Source: Halodesulfovibrio sp. (GTDB taxonomy: Bacteria; Desulfobacterota; Desulfovibrionia; Desulfovibrionales; Desulfovibrionaceae). From it: 38,036 bases of DNA. The translations under genes were made by a program, and so were the position numbers. The notes under the pieces were generated by a model. That model made no database searches. It had not been told where the DNA came from and saw only the letters and a list, made by a program, of their open reading frames with translations. Of the stretch, positions 9,155 through 17,675 are shown in pieces. The stretch's first letter is position 1. Every line of letters begins with the position of its first letter. The DNA lies in the NCBI RefSeq assembly GCF_015482765.1, contig NZ_JADMLB010000041.1, positions 1-38,036 on the forward strand, read 5' to 3'.

Positions 9155-9189
9155 ACCTTCCCCGCATGTTTACTTTACGTATTGTAAAG
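9155..9189. promoter_or_regulatory. Possible autoregulatory site of the MerR-family gene
   Basis: CTTTAC and GTAAAG form a perfect inverted repeat with a five-base spacer (9173-9189), 52-68 bases upstream of the MerR ATG. Next to it, ACCTTCCCC at 9155-9163 reads GGGGAAGGT on the minus strand, identical to 25215-25223 in the cut operon dyad. Binding is inferred only. Confidence 0.35.
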
Positions 9190-9350
9190 CAACACAACGA
9201 GGTATGACAGACTGCGGCATGCAACACGTAACAGCAACTCATATCACATCGGGGTAAGCACAAGTTACATGCATTTTTAAGAGCTCTCCACCACTACATA
9301 AAAGCCCTTATCTCTCAGTCTGCGACGCTCAAAAGACTCTCTCAGTAACA

Positions 9351-9371
9351 AATTGTTATAATTATACAATT
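9351..9371. promoter_or_regulatory. AT-rich 21-base palindrome
   Basis: AATTGT (9351-9356) and ACAATT (9366-9371) flank a near-symmetrical AT core, with TATAAT-like sequences on both strands. It may be an operator or a promoter core for the MerR-family gene, which starts 230 bases away. Confidence 0.35.
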
Positions 9372-9457
9372 ATAATACTTTTGCAAGAAATGCACGGCAT
9401 ACCATCTTCTCTACATTCTTGCAGCGCATACTATATCTGCTGTACCCTAAGTGCTTT

Positions 9458-9504
9458 CAAAAAAAAATCCCCCTGATACTGTTAAAAAACTGCATCAGAG
9501 GGAT
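9458..9504 (-). terminator. Strong intrinsic terminator of the transporter unit
   Basis: ATCCCCCTGAT (9467-9477) pairs with ATCAGAGGGAT (9494-9504) with one mismatch. On the minus strand the stem runs into a T-run of nine. Confidence 0.92.
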
Positions 9505-9548
9505 ATAAACGCTAATTACCTTGAACTGTTGTTAATACTAACAACAAG

Positions 9549-9815
9549 CTAGTCCTTAATATAGTAATTAATCGTTGCAGCACCCTCTTCCGGAGCACAA
9601 TAGTACACTTTAAGACCTGCATCTTTGCACATTTCAAATCGGGTTTCTTCAAGCAAACCGTTTGCTTCTGCTGTCATAATAGCAGAAATCATAGAGTTAC
9701 GCTCAAACGCTTTAAAATGGCCGTAGTCAGCGCGAAGTGCGTCCATCACGTCGTCAACGCAAGCATCTTCAACAGTGGTAAAGTATTTCAGCATTGCATA
9801 GTTAAGCGGCTTCAT
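9549..9815 (-). CDS. 88-residue protein, winged-helix-like, unknown function
   Basis: I do not recognise a named family. The predicted pattern is helical (MLKYFTTVEDACVDDVMDALRADYG), a second helix pair (FERNSMISAIMTAEANGLLEET) and a C-terminal strand pair (LKVYYCAPEEGAATINYYI), which resembles a small winged helix-turn-helix. The ATG lies one base after the stop of the transporter gene, with AAGAGGT seven bases upstream inside that gene, so the two are translationally coupled and probably co-function. It could be a local regulator or an accessory protein of the transporter. A strong terminator follows. Confidence 0.72.
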   Translation of the reverse strand: MKPLNYAMLKYFTTVEDACVDDVMDALRADYGHFKAFERNSMISAIMTAEANGLLEETRFEMCKDAGLKVYYCAPEEGAATINYYIKD

Positions 9816-9816
9816 C

Positions 9817-10902
9817 TTACACCTCTTCTTTCTGTTTGAATAAATCCAGCGGGTTCATTGCAACAGTAAAGATACCCACGATCATCAGGACAGCAGCTGC
9901 CCATGCGATTGGAGGCATAGACCAGCCGTCGATACCAGCAAATACACCAAGGATAATCCAACAACCGAACGGTCCCCAGAAAGAGAACGTACCGTTACAA
10001 GACATACCAAGAGCAGCACCGCACATGCCGTTACCACGGTACCAGAACATAAAGGTCAGGTACGCGCTAAGACCACCAAGGACAAACCAAGGAAGAGCAT
10101 CGGAGCTTGTAAATGCTTCAACGACAAGACCAAGAGAGTCGAAACTACCGGACAATACTGCCATGATAGGAATAAAAATGAACAGGGTAGACAGCGCGGA
10201 AGTTGTCTGACGGATTGTGATCGCAATTTCAGAATCGATCATAGAAGTACCGTAACCACAAACACAACCTTCAAAGCCCCAGCCCAAAGCAGCGATAAAC
10301 GCAATACAAATACCGAGGAACTGACCTTCAGGCGCTTCACCACCAAGGCTTGTGCTCGCAATCATAAAACTTGCAAGGAAGCAGATAGCGATGCCGAGCA
10401 TCATGCGTGCATTGAGTTCCTGCTTGAACAGTATACGGCCAAGAATAGCGCCGATAGCAGGACAAAGAGCACTGATAGGTACAACAATAGAACCGGCAAG
10501 CTGGAGACCCACAACATAAGCAGTTGTTGCAAGAGGACCACCGATAAGAGCAGCCAGAACCATTACAAGACCCGGTTTAGTTTTAAGGCATCTGAAGAAG
10601 TCGCCAATACGACCACGAACAGTTGCCAGAGAAAGAGCCCAGATAGCACTGAAGCTGTCGTTAACTGCTGAACCTACAGCACCAAGAAAATATGTTACAA
10701 CAAATGCGGACAAACCAGCGGTGTTTGCACCATACCAGTCAGCCCAAACACCTTTTGCCATACCAAGAGTAAGGAAACCGGTGTAAAGGCCGTAGAATAC
10801 GGCTGAAAGCAACGCAATCAGGATGCCTTTAGTACGAAAACTAGCATCAAGCTTTCGTTTTGCGAGAATGGCTTCTCTGCTCTGTAAAACTACTTCACTC
10901 AT
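9817..10902 (-). CDS. DMT-superfamily membrane transporter linked to the choline operon
   Basis: A 361-residue protein with about ten transmembrane segments and two internal halves, ending in a short charged tail (DLFKQKEEV). Segments such as GILIALLSAVFYGLYTGFLT, PISALCPAIGAILGRILFKQELNARM and AFIAALGWGFEGCVCGYG fit the drug/metabolite transporter superfamily, although the protein is longer than the usual 300. It lies directly downstream of the last microcompartment gene but after a 350-base gap, and is coupled to the 88-residue gene. Small DMT members occur in other choline clusters, so choline uptake or trimethylamine export is a reasonable guess; the sequence itself does not decide. GGTT is a weak ribosome site. 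Confidence 0.8.
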   Translation of the reverse strand: MSEVVLQSREAILAKRKLDASFRTKGILIALLSAVFYGLYTGFLTLGMAKGVWADWYGANTAGLSAFVVTYFLGAVGSAVNDSFSAIWALSLATVRGRIGDFFRCLKTKPGLVMVLAALIGGPLATTAYVVGLQLAGSIVVPISALCPAIGAILGRILFKQELNARMMLGIAICFLASFMIASTSLGGEAPEGQFLGICIAFIAALGWGFEGCVCGYGTSMIDSEIAITIRQTTSALSTLFIFIPIMAVLSGSFDSLGLVVEAFTSSDALPWFVLGGLSAYLTFMFWYRGNGMCGAALGMSCNGTFSFWGPFGCWIILGVFAGIDGWSMPPIAWAAAVLMIVGIFTVAMNPLDLFKQKEEV

Positions 10903-11255
10903 AGCTAAGAACCTTTTCTAGTTAAGTTTCTTAATACGGTTGTCAAAAAGTAGACAACACGCCCCTCTTTTCCTCTCCACACAACTGAGCGTTTAAGCGC
11001 ATTGCCTCAGCCCGTCGTAACCATTTTTGAAAGGTGAAGTATGTAAACCTTACAGACGCCTTTTCTCAGGTATACATTCGTCCAACTATACATCAGTGCT
11101 GTAAAGTCCTCTAAAGAGGTATGCACACTTTTACAACTGATATTCAATTCAAGATGAACTGCGGCACCCACCTGCCGGAATGGTTTCGAAAATGTGGAAC
11201 TAGCAAAACGTGCAAGGAAACCACTTCGCTTACACGTTTTGCAAAATATTTAAAA
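10903..11255. other. Intergenic region between last shell gene and transporter
   Basis: It holds a hairpin just past the last shell gene (11203-11242), and a perfect dyad CCTCT-AA-AGAGG (plus strand, 11108-11119) placed within a wider TGTAAA/TTTACA inverted repeat (11100-11135). These are likely promoter or operator elements of the transporter unit. No gene is supported. Confidence 0.45.
11203..11242 (-). terminator. Hairpin at the 3' end of the cut operon
   Basis: GCAAAACGTG (11203-11212) is perfectly complementary to CACGTTTTGC (11233-11242), 13 bases past the last shell gene stop. No T-run follows on the minus strand, so it is more likely a processing or stabilising stem, or a weak terminator, than a classical terminator. 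Confidence 0.55.
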
Positions 11256-11543
11256 TTAACTGTCCTTACGGGCAGGAAGGATGGTTTCTACATCACCATG
11301 CGGACGCGGAATAACGTGTACAGAAACAACTTCGCCTACACGCTGTGCAGCAGCAGCTCCGGCATCAGTAGCAGCTTTAACAGCACCTACATCACCGCGA
11401 ACCATAACAGTAACAAGACCGCTGCCGATCTGTTCTCTGCCAAGCAACGTTACGTTTGCTGCTTTCACCATGGCATCGCTTGCTTCAATTGCACCGACGA
11501 GACCTTTTGTTTCAACCATTCCTAAAGCATCATGTTTAGACAT
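11256..11543 (-). CDS. BMC-H shell protein (PduA/EutM-like), last gene of cut operon
   Basis: A 95-residue single-domain bacterial microcompartment protein forming hexamers in the shell facet. It shows the canonical start [28 protein letters not shown], the pore-region motif around residues 36-42 (REQIGSG), and [17 protein letters not shown], followed by [12 protein letters not shown]. It is about 85 percent identical by eye to the first shell gene of the operon (24482-24769), with differences mainly at pore-adjacent and C-terminal positions. It is 19 bases downstream of pduL. The duplicate placement suggests high dosage of the main facet protein. Confidence 0.95.
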   Translation of the reverse strand: MSKHDALGMVETKGLVGAIEASDAMVKAANVTLLGREQIGSGLVTVMVRGDVGAVKAATDAGAAAAQRVGEVVSVHVIPRPHGDVETILPARKDS

Positions 11544-11562
11544 ATATACTCCTGTTCCGATA

Positions 11563-12210
11563 TTAAGTTGCTAGTTCAACTACGGATGAAGAGGTTAAAT
11601 TCATGGCGTTTGCTTCTTCAATGTCCACGTGAAATTCCAATGCGGAATCATCACTGACTCTGATAGCTACGTTATGAAAAATACCGCCTCGAACCCCGTC
11701 AAGCTCAATGCCGACTATTTGCCCATCCCGCACGTCATGATTTCTTGCATCGTTTGTGTGCATATGAATATGACGTTGAGCAACAATCAGCCCCTCTTTT
11801 GTCTGGACAGATCCTTTCGGACCTATAATCGTAATCCCCGGAGTTCCATGAAGGTCTCCGGATAATCTTGCCGGTGCCTTAACCCCTAACTTAAAAGAGT
11901 CTCCAGCAAGAATTTCTACCTGTGTTTTACTGCGAACCGGTCCAAGCACCCTGACTTTTTCAATGGCACCCTTGGGACCGCAGATAGTAACAATTTCCTT
12001 GCACCCGAATTGACCGGGCTGAGAAAGGTCTTTCAACTTTGTCAGCTGATACCCTTTCCCGAACAGTGCCTCTAAATCTTCCTGAGAAAGATGCACATGC
12101 CGGTTGGAAATGCCGACAGCTATTCCTTTATGGTGCGTTTGCTGCCCCTGCTCCATAGCTGTTTCAACTGTCTGGAGAAGAAGTTTAAGCACCGCATCGT
12201 AGCTACTCAT
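11563..12210 (-). CDS. pduL: PduL-type phosphate acyltransferase (microcompartment form)
   Basis: The enzyme converts acetyl-CoA and phosphate to acetyl phosphate and CoA, recycling CoA inside the shell. The metal-binding histidines are visible in SNRHVHLS (H38, H40) and QRHIHMH (H147, H149, H151). The two PduL beta-barrel repeats contain [16 protein letters not shown] and [11 protein letters not shown]. The N-terminal 22 residues form an amphipathic helix ([18 protein letters not shown]), the usual encapsulation peptide. The ATG directly follows the TAA of the aldehyde dehydrogenase gene, so expression is coupled, matching consecutive steps of the pathway. Confidence 0.95.
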   Translation of the reverse strand: MSSYDAVLKLLLQTVETAMEQGQQTHHKGIAVGISNRHVHLSQEDLEALFGKGYQLTKLKDLSQPGQFGCKEIVTICGPKGAIEKVRVLGPVRSKTQVEILAGDSFKLGVKAPARLSGDLHGTPGITIIGPKGSVQTKEGLIVAQRHIHMHTNDARNHDVRDGQIVGIELDGVRGGIFHNVAIRVSDDSALEFHVDIEEANAMNLTSSSVVELAT

Positions 12211-13737
12211 TTACGCTCCTTTTTGAAGAGCGTTAACCAGCGACGTAACCAGATCTACAAGGTGTTCATGTTCTATTGTGCTGCCGCTTTCAGAGCATCC
12301 CCCAGCAGGGAAAGCTGTAACTGCGTCAGGTTTCTTTCCGGTGTATTCTGCAAGTTCCGGATAGTTGAATGTCGGATCATTCTCAGCAATGGTGCTGCAA
12401 TCATGTAAGCCGTATGCAACACTCTTGATATTAATGAGGTGCAAAGGCGTTACGTTTTCAGATATCGAACTGCCACCCCATGTTCCGCACCCTAAGGTGA
12501 AGGAAGGAGTAAGCCCTGTGCTCACGCCGGTACCACCATGCGTGCCGCCAGTATTCACCAGAATTCTGGATGAAGGCTTTACACTGAACTCTTTGACAAC
12601 ATTCTCATCTTCCGTATGCAGGCTCATAGTGTGCCCGATACCATTCTGAAGCAGCTTAATGCTCAATTTACATGCTTCATGCCAATCCTTAACCGTGTAA
12701 AACGCAAGTACAGTGGTAAGCTTTTCAAAAGAAAGCGGGTTGTCATCACCGACACCAGCCTGCTCACCCATCAGTACTTTCGTTCCTTCCGGAATAGTAA
12801 TCCCCGCAGCGGAAGCAATCACATGTGGGGGTCTCCCCACAAACTGTGCATTCATTACATGACCGTTTTTAAAGAGCAGCGAACATACCTTTTTTGTCTC
12901 GTCTTCAGACATAAAGTACGCACCCTGTTTTTTAAATTCTGCAACGGCAGCTTCTTTATTGCACTCTTCTACGATTACAGATTGTTCTGAAGCGCAGATT
13001 GTGCCGTAATCAAAGGTCTTACTGGCAAGAATATTCTTTACAGCCTGAGGAATATTCGCCGTCTTTTCGATGTACGCCGGAGAATTGCCGGCACCTACAC
13101 CAAGAGCAGGTTTCCCTGCACTGTATGCAGCTTTGACCATGCCGGGGCCGCCCGTCGCGATGATCATTTTCACTTCTTTAGAGTGCATCAGCTCTTTTGT
13201 TGCAGGCATCGATGGTTTTGAAACACAGGAAATAATCCCCTGAGGTGCTCCAGCACTTACCGCCGCCTCACACATAAGCCGTGCTGCTTCCATTGTGCAT
13301 TTACATGCCGCCGGATGCGGTGCAAAAACAATGGCATTACGAGCCTTAATGGCGACCATTGCTTTATAAATTGTAGTTGATGTCGGGTTTGTAGAAGGAG
13401 TAATCCCCATAAGCAGACCAACCGGTTCTGCAATTTCAATTACCTTTCTTGCCCTGTCTTCACTAATAACGCCGACAGTCTTCATGGGCTTGATTGCGTC
13501 ATACAAAAGCTGTGATGCCATATGGTTTTTGTATGTCTTATCAGGCACATTGCCGAAGCCCGTCTCTTCTACTGCCATACGGGCAAGCCGTACCGCATTC
13601 TCTTTTGCCACTTGCACCATGCAGCAAAGAATTGAGTCTATTAACTCATCAGTATAACATGCAATTTTTTCAGCAGCTAAACTTCCCTGACGGGCTAAAT
13701 CCCGCGATTCCTGGACAGATTGTAGATCATAGTCCAT
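12211..13737 (-). CDS. CoA-acylating acetaldehyde dehydrogenase (EutE/PduP type), catalytically competent paralogue
   Basis: The 508-residue enzyme oxidises acetaldehyde from choline cleavage to acetyl-CoA with NAD+ and CoA. The catalytic cysteine is C248 in [12 protein letters not shown]. The nucleotide region [22 protein letters not shown] and the [23 protein letters not shown] loop fit the acylating family. After the catalytic domain a linker (about 470-485) leads to an amphipathic helix ([18 protein letters not shown]), a likely C-terminal encapsulation peptide. GGAG eight bases before the ATG supports the start. It is followed directly by pduL. It is the cut-cluster acetaldehyde dehydrogenase; published letters differ between loci, so no symbol is given. 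Confidence 0.93.
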   Translation of the reverse strand: MDYDLQSVQESRDLARQGSLAAEKIACYTDELIDSILCCMVQVAKENAVRLARMAVEETGFGNVPDKTYKNHMASQLLYDAIKPMKTVGVISEDRARKVIEIAEPVGLLMGITPSTNPTSTTIYKAMVAIKARNAIVFAPHPAACKCTMEAARLMCEAAVSAGAPQGIISCVSKPSMPATKELMHSKEVKMIIATGGPGMVKAAYSAGKPALGVGAGNSPAYIEKTANIPQAVKNILASKTFDYGTICASEQSVIVEECNKEAAVAEFKKQGAYFMSEDETKKVCSLLFKNGHVMNAQFVGRPPHVIASAAGITIPEGTKVLMGEQAGVGDDNPLSFEKLTTVLAFYTVKDWHEACKLSIKLLQNGIGHTMSLHTEDENVVKEFSVKPSSRILVNTGGTHGGTGVSTGLTPSFTLGCGTWGGSSISENVTPLHLINIKSVAYGLHDCSTIAENDPTFNYPELAEYTGKKPDAVTAFPAGGCSESGSTIEHEHLVDLVTSLVNALQKGA

Positions 13738-13761
13738 GTTTGTAGCTCCTCTAACATCTCA

Positions 13762-14595
13762 TCATTTTTCCAATGTTGCGTAGTAACGCTTAAAGACTTC
13801 CACAAGTGAGCGCTTTTTCACTTTTGAAAGCTTTTTCGATTCAATCGGGAGATCAGGATATTCACGAGCCAGCACACGCAGTTTTGCTAATGTCAGCTTG
13901 TTTAATCCGTTATGAATCCCGTCAGCCCCATTTGCAGCCCACAAAGCATCCACGTCCTTTTTATTCACGGTTGCTTTCTTTGCTGCAGCAGGTGCTTTTT
14001 TCGGCTCGGAAGCCAATGGAGTCTGCCCTGCGGAAGTAAGGGCAGGTTGTGCCGTTGCAGATGCCGATTCAGAACGTTTGCCGACGTTCTTCACAACACG
14101 TTTTGCAACCGCAGGAGTTGTCACAGCCACAGAGGTTGGTGGGATTTCCGGTGTTGCTTTATCAGAACCCTTCTCCGGCTTGGTGGACTCGGCGTTGAGT
14201 TGTTCCACCGATGACAACGTGTCTTCATTCTTTTCTTCAGCTTCTGGCTCTTCAGCCTCAGCCAAAACAGAATCATGTGATTCAACGTCATGCTGTTCTT
14301 CTGTGTTACTGCCAATAAACGCAGAAGTAAGAATGCCGTTAAAAACCTCTTCATCAGGACGCGGAATAACGTGGCTTGCGTAAAAAGAATCAGCATTCAA
14401 CTGATGCAATGCCGCTTTTGCAGCATCTACAGCAGCTTGCACCGCTGCCACATCGCCAGTAACACTTACAGATACCAACCCCGCGCCAATACATGTTCTC
14501 CCCAGAAGGCGAACATCTGCTGCTTTAACCATTACATCTGCACACTCAATGGCAGGAAGAAGTCCTTTTGTTTCGATCAAACCAAGTGACTTCAT
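13762..14595 (-). CDS. BMC-domain shell protein with long acidic/Ala-Pro-Lys linker and basic helical tail (EutK-like layout)
   Basis: Residues 1-90 are a BMC-H domain (SLGLIETKGLLPAIECADVMVKAADVRLL, then GDVAAVQAAVDAAKAAL, HVIPRPDEEV). A strongly acidic stretch follows (about 100-130), then a Thr/Pro/Ala/Lys linker (about 135-210). The last 65 residues are a compact basic helical domain (LTLAKLRVLAREYPDLP, then KKLSKVKKRSLVEVFKRYY) resembling SAP/Rho-N-type nucleic-acid-binding folds. EutK also joins a BMC domain to a helix-turn-helix-like tail, so this may be its functional counterpart. The tail could anchor RNA or DNA, or bind cargo enzymes. AGGGG before the ATG supports the start. Confidence 0.88.
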   Translation of the reverse strand: MKSLGLIETKGLLPAIECADVMVKAADVRLLGRTCIGAGLVSVSVTGDVAAVQAAVDAAKAALHQLNADSFYASHVIPRPDEEVFNGILTSAFIGSNTEEQHDVESHDSVLAEAEEPEAEEKNEDTLSSVEQLNAESTKPEKGSDKATPEIPPTSVAVTTPAVAKRVVKNVGKRSESASATAQPALTSAGQTPLASEPKKAPAAAKKATVNKKDVDALWAANGADGIHNGLNKLTLAKLRVLAREYPDLPIESKKLSKVKKRSLVEVFKRYYATLEK

Positions 14596-14598
14596 TCG

Positions 14599-15243
14599 TT
14601 ACCCCTTTGCTTGTGAGAATCTGGAATAAAACAATTTCGCTTTGCCTTCTGCGTCCCAAACTACTTTTGACCCCGCAGGAATATAGAAAACATCACCAGT
14701 TTCTACAGCCACAGTCTGACCGTTAATGGTAAGTTTCAATGTTCCCTCAAGCAGGTGGCAGTTTGCTTCGCACGCAAAGTCCTGTTCAAACGAGGAGTGA
14801 TGAATTTCAAAAAATCCTGACTGAATCCGTCCATCCTCTTTTCCGATTACTTCCTGAGAGCACGCTCTTGCTCCGGCTGTACCGGTCTCGAACGGCTCCA
14901 TTTCAACAGATTTACCACGCACCAACTTTCCACCGCCTACTGCTTCAGAAAGAAATCCTTTGCGTGTTAAACTCTTCAGGAACGTATCAAGCATTCCCTG
15001 TTCATACATTGCTTTCAGTGCTGAATAGATCAGCTCACTGCTGATTCCTCCATCGCAAGATGAAGGACTAGAAACGGCTTCACATGCGCTTTGCCGAGGC
15101 GCACCTTCAACAATTTCTATTTCAGCCAGTTTTGCCGCATCTTTTGCAGAGGGGGTCAAAATAGTATTTGAATCAACGTGCAAGATAGATTTGCCTTGTT
15201 CGATAAGGGCTTCAACATCCTTTGCACAAACAACTTTCTTCAT
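14599..15243 (-). CDS. EutQ-like cupin protein
   Basis: The 214-residue protein has a short N-terminal module (KKVVCAKDVEALIEQGKSI, then LTPSAKDAAKLAEIEIVEG), a variable middle, and a C-terminal cupin barrel (about 120-212: FACEANCHLLEGTLKLTINGQTVAVETGDVFYIPAGSKVVWDA). This is the layout of EutQ. EutQ has been reported to have acetate kinase activity, which would complete acetyl phosphate to acetate plus ATP after PduL, but the activity here is inferred. AGGAGG before the ATG is the best ribosome site in the operon. The next gene starts three bases past its stop. Confidence 0.87.
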   Translation of the reverse strand: MKKVVCAKDVEALIEQGKSILHVDSNTILTPSAKDAAKLAEIEIVEGAPRQSACEAVSSPSSCDGGISSELIYSALKAMYEQGMLDTFLKSLTRKGFLSEAVGGGKLVRGKSVEMEPFETGTAGARACSQEVIGKEDGRIQSGFFEIHHSSFEQDFACEANCHLLEGTLKLTINGQTVAVETGDVFYIPAGSKVVWDAEGKAKLFYSRFSQAKG

Positions 15244-15408
15244 TCTTCACACCTCCTTCTCTGTTTCTGCGTCCATAAAATTTTATATTTGCCATGCTAA
15301 CGCCGAAAAAAGCATCTCTAAAGGTGACGAAAGTACTCCAGCACTTACAACCAGCTCTTTCGCCCTCAACATTCCTTTTGTCTGCTCAACTCGGCTCTTT
15401 TTACTCAC

Positions 15409-15699
15409 TCAGTCAGACTCGCAAACTTCTCCAAAACTTGGCAGCTCACAGTCTTCATCAATGATGCCTACAATCACGGCATCAACAGGAATATTGTCGT
15501 CATCAAGCATTTTCCTTGCTGAGGAACCTGTGCTGACAATAACCCTGTCCCCGATACCCGCACCGATGGTATCAACAACCATCATACGTTCACCGGCACG
15601 ACTGCCTCCCACGAGTTCAACAAGCATAAGCTTGAGACCTTTCATGGAGTCAGCCTTTCGAGTAGACCATACGCTGCCGATAAGCTTGGCAACTAGCAT
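15409..15699 (-). CDS. BMC-P pentameric vertex protein (EutN/CcmL family)
   Basis: A 96-residue EutN/CcmL-type protein that caps the vertices of the shell. The typical sequence MLVAKLIGSVWSTRKADSMKG, the LMLVELVG strand, and IGAGIGDRVIVSTGSSAR are present, followed by VDAVIVGIID. It is the only BMC-P gene in the operon. Its ATG overlaps the stop of the preceding shell gene by seven bases, so it is translated by coupling, which suits the low copy number of vertices. Confidence 0.95.
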   Translation of the reverse strand: MLVAKLIGSVWSTRKADSMKGLKLMLVELVGGSRAGERMMVVDTIGAGIGDRVIVSTGSSARKMLDDDNIPVDAVIVGIIDEDCELPSFGEVCESD

Positions 15700-15998
15700 G
15701 CGTGGTGTCCTTCTTTCAGCTTGAACTTAATCTCTGCCATTGCGGATTCGACAGAAGCGGTATCGCCCATAATCGCAAGCAGGATCATGTTCTGCGGGCA
15801 GTTACCCTTAATATCCTCCACAACAACACCAACGCTCTTCTCAGCAATATCAGCGGCAACAACCATATCGATCATTTTGCCCTGAATAAGCCCTACCGCA
15901 TCTACCGGTTCTTCAATGGTTGCTTTACCGGAACCTTTACGACGGAGGAGAATGTTCAACGCTCCGGCAGACGGAGATTTAATTATGCGAAAGTCCAT
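15693..15998 (-). CDS. GrpU-like BMC shell protein with GNCPQ motif
   Basis: A 101-residue variant BMC domain (FRIIKSPSAGALNILLRR, MIDMVVAADIAEKSVGVVVEDIKGNCPQNMILLAIMGDTASVESAMAEI). The GNCPQ sequence (residues about 65-69) matches the G-x-C-P-Q motif that I recall from GrpU, a glycyl-radical microcompartment shell protein shown to bind an Fe-S cluster in the pore. One cysteine per subunit would place several cysteines around the hexamer axis. A role in passing electrons, for example to recharge the activase inside, is speculative. It is coupled to the BMC-P gene. Confidence 0.85.
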   Translation of the reverse strand: MDFRIIKSPSAGALNILLRRKGSGKATIEEPVDAVGLIQGKMIDMVVAADIAEKSVGVVVEDIKGNCPQNMILLAIMGDTASVESAMAEIKFKLKEGHHAC

Positions 15999-16015
15999 AA
16001 TGATACCCTTCTACG

Positions 16016-16855
16016 CTATGCTTCAGCCTTACAACTAAGCGCAATGCCTAGCGGTGTGACGAACATTGGATTTTTTGGTTTGTGTGTATAAATGCCAGTT
16101 CGCTTTTCAATAACGTCTTCAATTCCTTCAAGGCAGCAGGTGCCGCCTACAAGTGAAATTTCCTGAACATCGTACCCCTCGATATGGGTATTGATGATGG
16201 TAGACATTTTTTCGATAACTGGACGGAGGACGGGAAGAAGCTTTTTATGGTTTGCGGTATTACGCTTAAACACATCAGCTTCATCAAAAGGCATCTTATA
16301 TGCGCCGGAAATAACAAGGGAGAAGTGGGTACCGCCTGTTGCCTCATCAGCAACATAGATAACTTTTCCATCTTTCAAGATAGAAATACCAGTGGTACCA
16401 CCACCGATATCCACAACAGCCCCGTTGGAAATTTGTAAGACTTCATTTGCTGCTGTCGGCTCATCAAGCAGCTGAGTCAGTTCAAAACCTGCACCTTCCA
16501 CAACATTCCTGATCGCGCCGGAATCAAGCCCGTCTGTGCCGGGCGGAATAGCAGAGGCAGCGTAGAGTAATTCTGTACCGAGCTTCTGTTCAACTTCTTC
16601 TTTCAATTCACGAACAATCTCGACGGCACCGATGTAATCCACAACCATTCCATCACGTACAACATCTGCGTACCTGTATGCTCCGGCAACGGGTTTACGG
16701 TTTTCATCAAGTACACACACAACAACACATGCTGTACCTAAGTCGACGCCTGTGTAATAGACAGAAGAATTGCTTTTTATCGGTGTTTCAACTGCATCTT
16801 CGAACTGTTGAACCAGTTCATCGCAGTACGCAAAATTTACTCTATTCTCTGACAC
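16016..16855 (-). CDS. EutJ-like actin/Hsp70-fold protein
   Basis: This is a homologue of EutJ, an ATPase-fold protein proposed to act as a chaperone or reactivation factor in microcompartment operons. The first phosphate motif is GVDLGTACVVVCVLDE, the second VDIGGGTTGISILKDG, and the adenosine region SLVGGTCCLEGIEDVI. Length is about 279 residues. The start chosen is a GTG six bases after a perfect AGGAGG; a TTG eight codons upstream lacks any site. The start overlaps the end of the EutT-like gene by 19 bases. Its exact substrate is not known in any system. Confidence 0.88.
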   Translation of the reverse strand: MSENRVNFAYCDELVQQFEDAVETPIKSNSSVYYTGVDLGTACVVVCVLDENRKPVAGAYRYADVVRDGMVVDYIGAVEIVRELKEEVEQKLGTELLYAASAIPPGTDGLDSGAIRNVVEGAGFELTQLLDEPTAANEVLQISNGAVVDIGGGTTGISILKDGKVIYVADEATGGTHFSLVISGAYKMPFDEADVFKRNTANHKKLLPVLRPVIEKMSTIINTHIEGYDVQEISLVGGTCCLEGIEDVIEKRTGIYTHKPKNPMFVTPLGIALSCKAEA

Positions 16856-17532
16856 TCTTTCCCTCCTAATGCAGTGCAAATCATTTGGGACAGAATATTA
16901 CGAATCTGGTTCACACGAATACCCAACCTGTTTTCATCAGGAGTCTCTTCGTATAATTCAGCAAGAATTGCTTCGAACCTATACATTGAGCAACGAAGCT
17001 GATTCAGAAGCAGAACTTCCTTCCCATTAGGGGGCAGCATGTGCTCTGAAGTAATTGCAAAACAATCAGCCAGCGGACTGGAGAAATTGGCTTTAGTAAT
17101 GCCGTGGCACTCTTCACAGTCCAAGTCCTGTAACGAAACGCCATCATCAAGAACGGTCAGCATGGCTGCAACGTCCTGCTCAAGAGCAGCGACACTTTGG
17201 GAAAGTCTGATGTCGCGAGCCTGCAATTCGCAGGCAATAAGCAAAAAGGAATTCGTAATGGATGTTAGTTCTGAGCGCAGACGCATCGTCCGCCAATCAT
17301 TCACAGCCGGTTCCGGCTCAACAACTGTTTCGGTTACTGATGTCTGCGAAAATGTAGAGGTAGAAGACTCTGTCGTATCAGTAGGAACACCGTCAGCAAG
17401 GATGGTAATCCTTCTGTCGGTTAAAAACTGACGCGCACCCGGCGTGAGCTTTTCGTCCTTCGTCACGTTGAAGTCCGTAAAAGCATCTTTTCTATATAAA
17501 GCGCGAAGGTCGTCTTCTGTAATAAACTTCAT
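16837..17532 (-). CDS. EutT-like (cobalamin adenosyltransferase-like) protein
   Basis: The 231-residue protein begins with a module seen in EutT and EutQ (FITEDDLRALY, then LTPGARQFLTDRRITILADG), then a Ser/Thr-rich linker (about 55-80). A helical domain follows (about 85-225: LRSELTSITNSFLLIACELQ, CEECHG, SEHMLPPNGKEVLLLNQLRCSMYRFEAILAEL) that aligns in pattern with EutT. EutT makes adenosylcobalamin for ethanolamine lyase, but this operon uses a B12-independent radical enzyme. Either activity is retained for another purpose or the fold has been reused as a structural or cargo protein. AAGGA before the ATG supports the start. Only C-x2-C (CEEC) remains of EutT's cysteine cluster. Confidence 0.75.
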   Translation of the reverse strand: MKFITEDDLRALYRKDAFTDFNVTKDEKLTPGARQFLTDRRITILADGVPTDTTESSTSTFSQTSVTETVVEPEPAVNDWRTMRLRSELTSITNSFLLIACELQARDIRLSQSVAALEQDVAAMLTVLDDGVSLQDLDCEECHGITKANFSSPLADCFAITSEHMLPPNGKEVLLLNQLRCSMYRFEAILAELYEETPDENRLGIRVNQIRNILSQMICTALGGKECQRIE

Positions 17533-17653
17533 CTACTGTTCCTTTCACACACTGAAACTGCTCATAATATCGCTTAGTTCACGTACAGAGATTACATAAC
17601 ACTATGAAATCTTAAACTAAGTCTATTCATCATGACGCAGAAACATGCGGGTA

Positions 17654-17668
17654 TGTCATCACATGACA
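17654..17668. promoter_or_regulatory. Palindrome in the intercistronic gap after the EutP-like gene
   Basis: TGTCAT-CAC-ATGACA is a perfect six-base-pair inverted repeat, eight bases past the EutP-like stop, within a 143-base gap. It may be an mRNA stem or a protein site. Confidence 0.35.
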
Positions 17669-17675
17669 AGCAGCA

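Larger units (their letters stand above)
9122..9548. other. Intergenic region carrying the MerR gene promoter
   Basis: No gene is supported here. It contains the terminator of the transporter unit (9458-9504), a 21-base palindrome (9351-9371), an inverted repeat (9173-9189), and a GGGGAAGGT element (minus strand, 9155-9163) also present in the cut operon promoter region. Confidence 0.5.
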
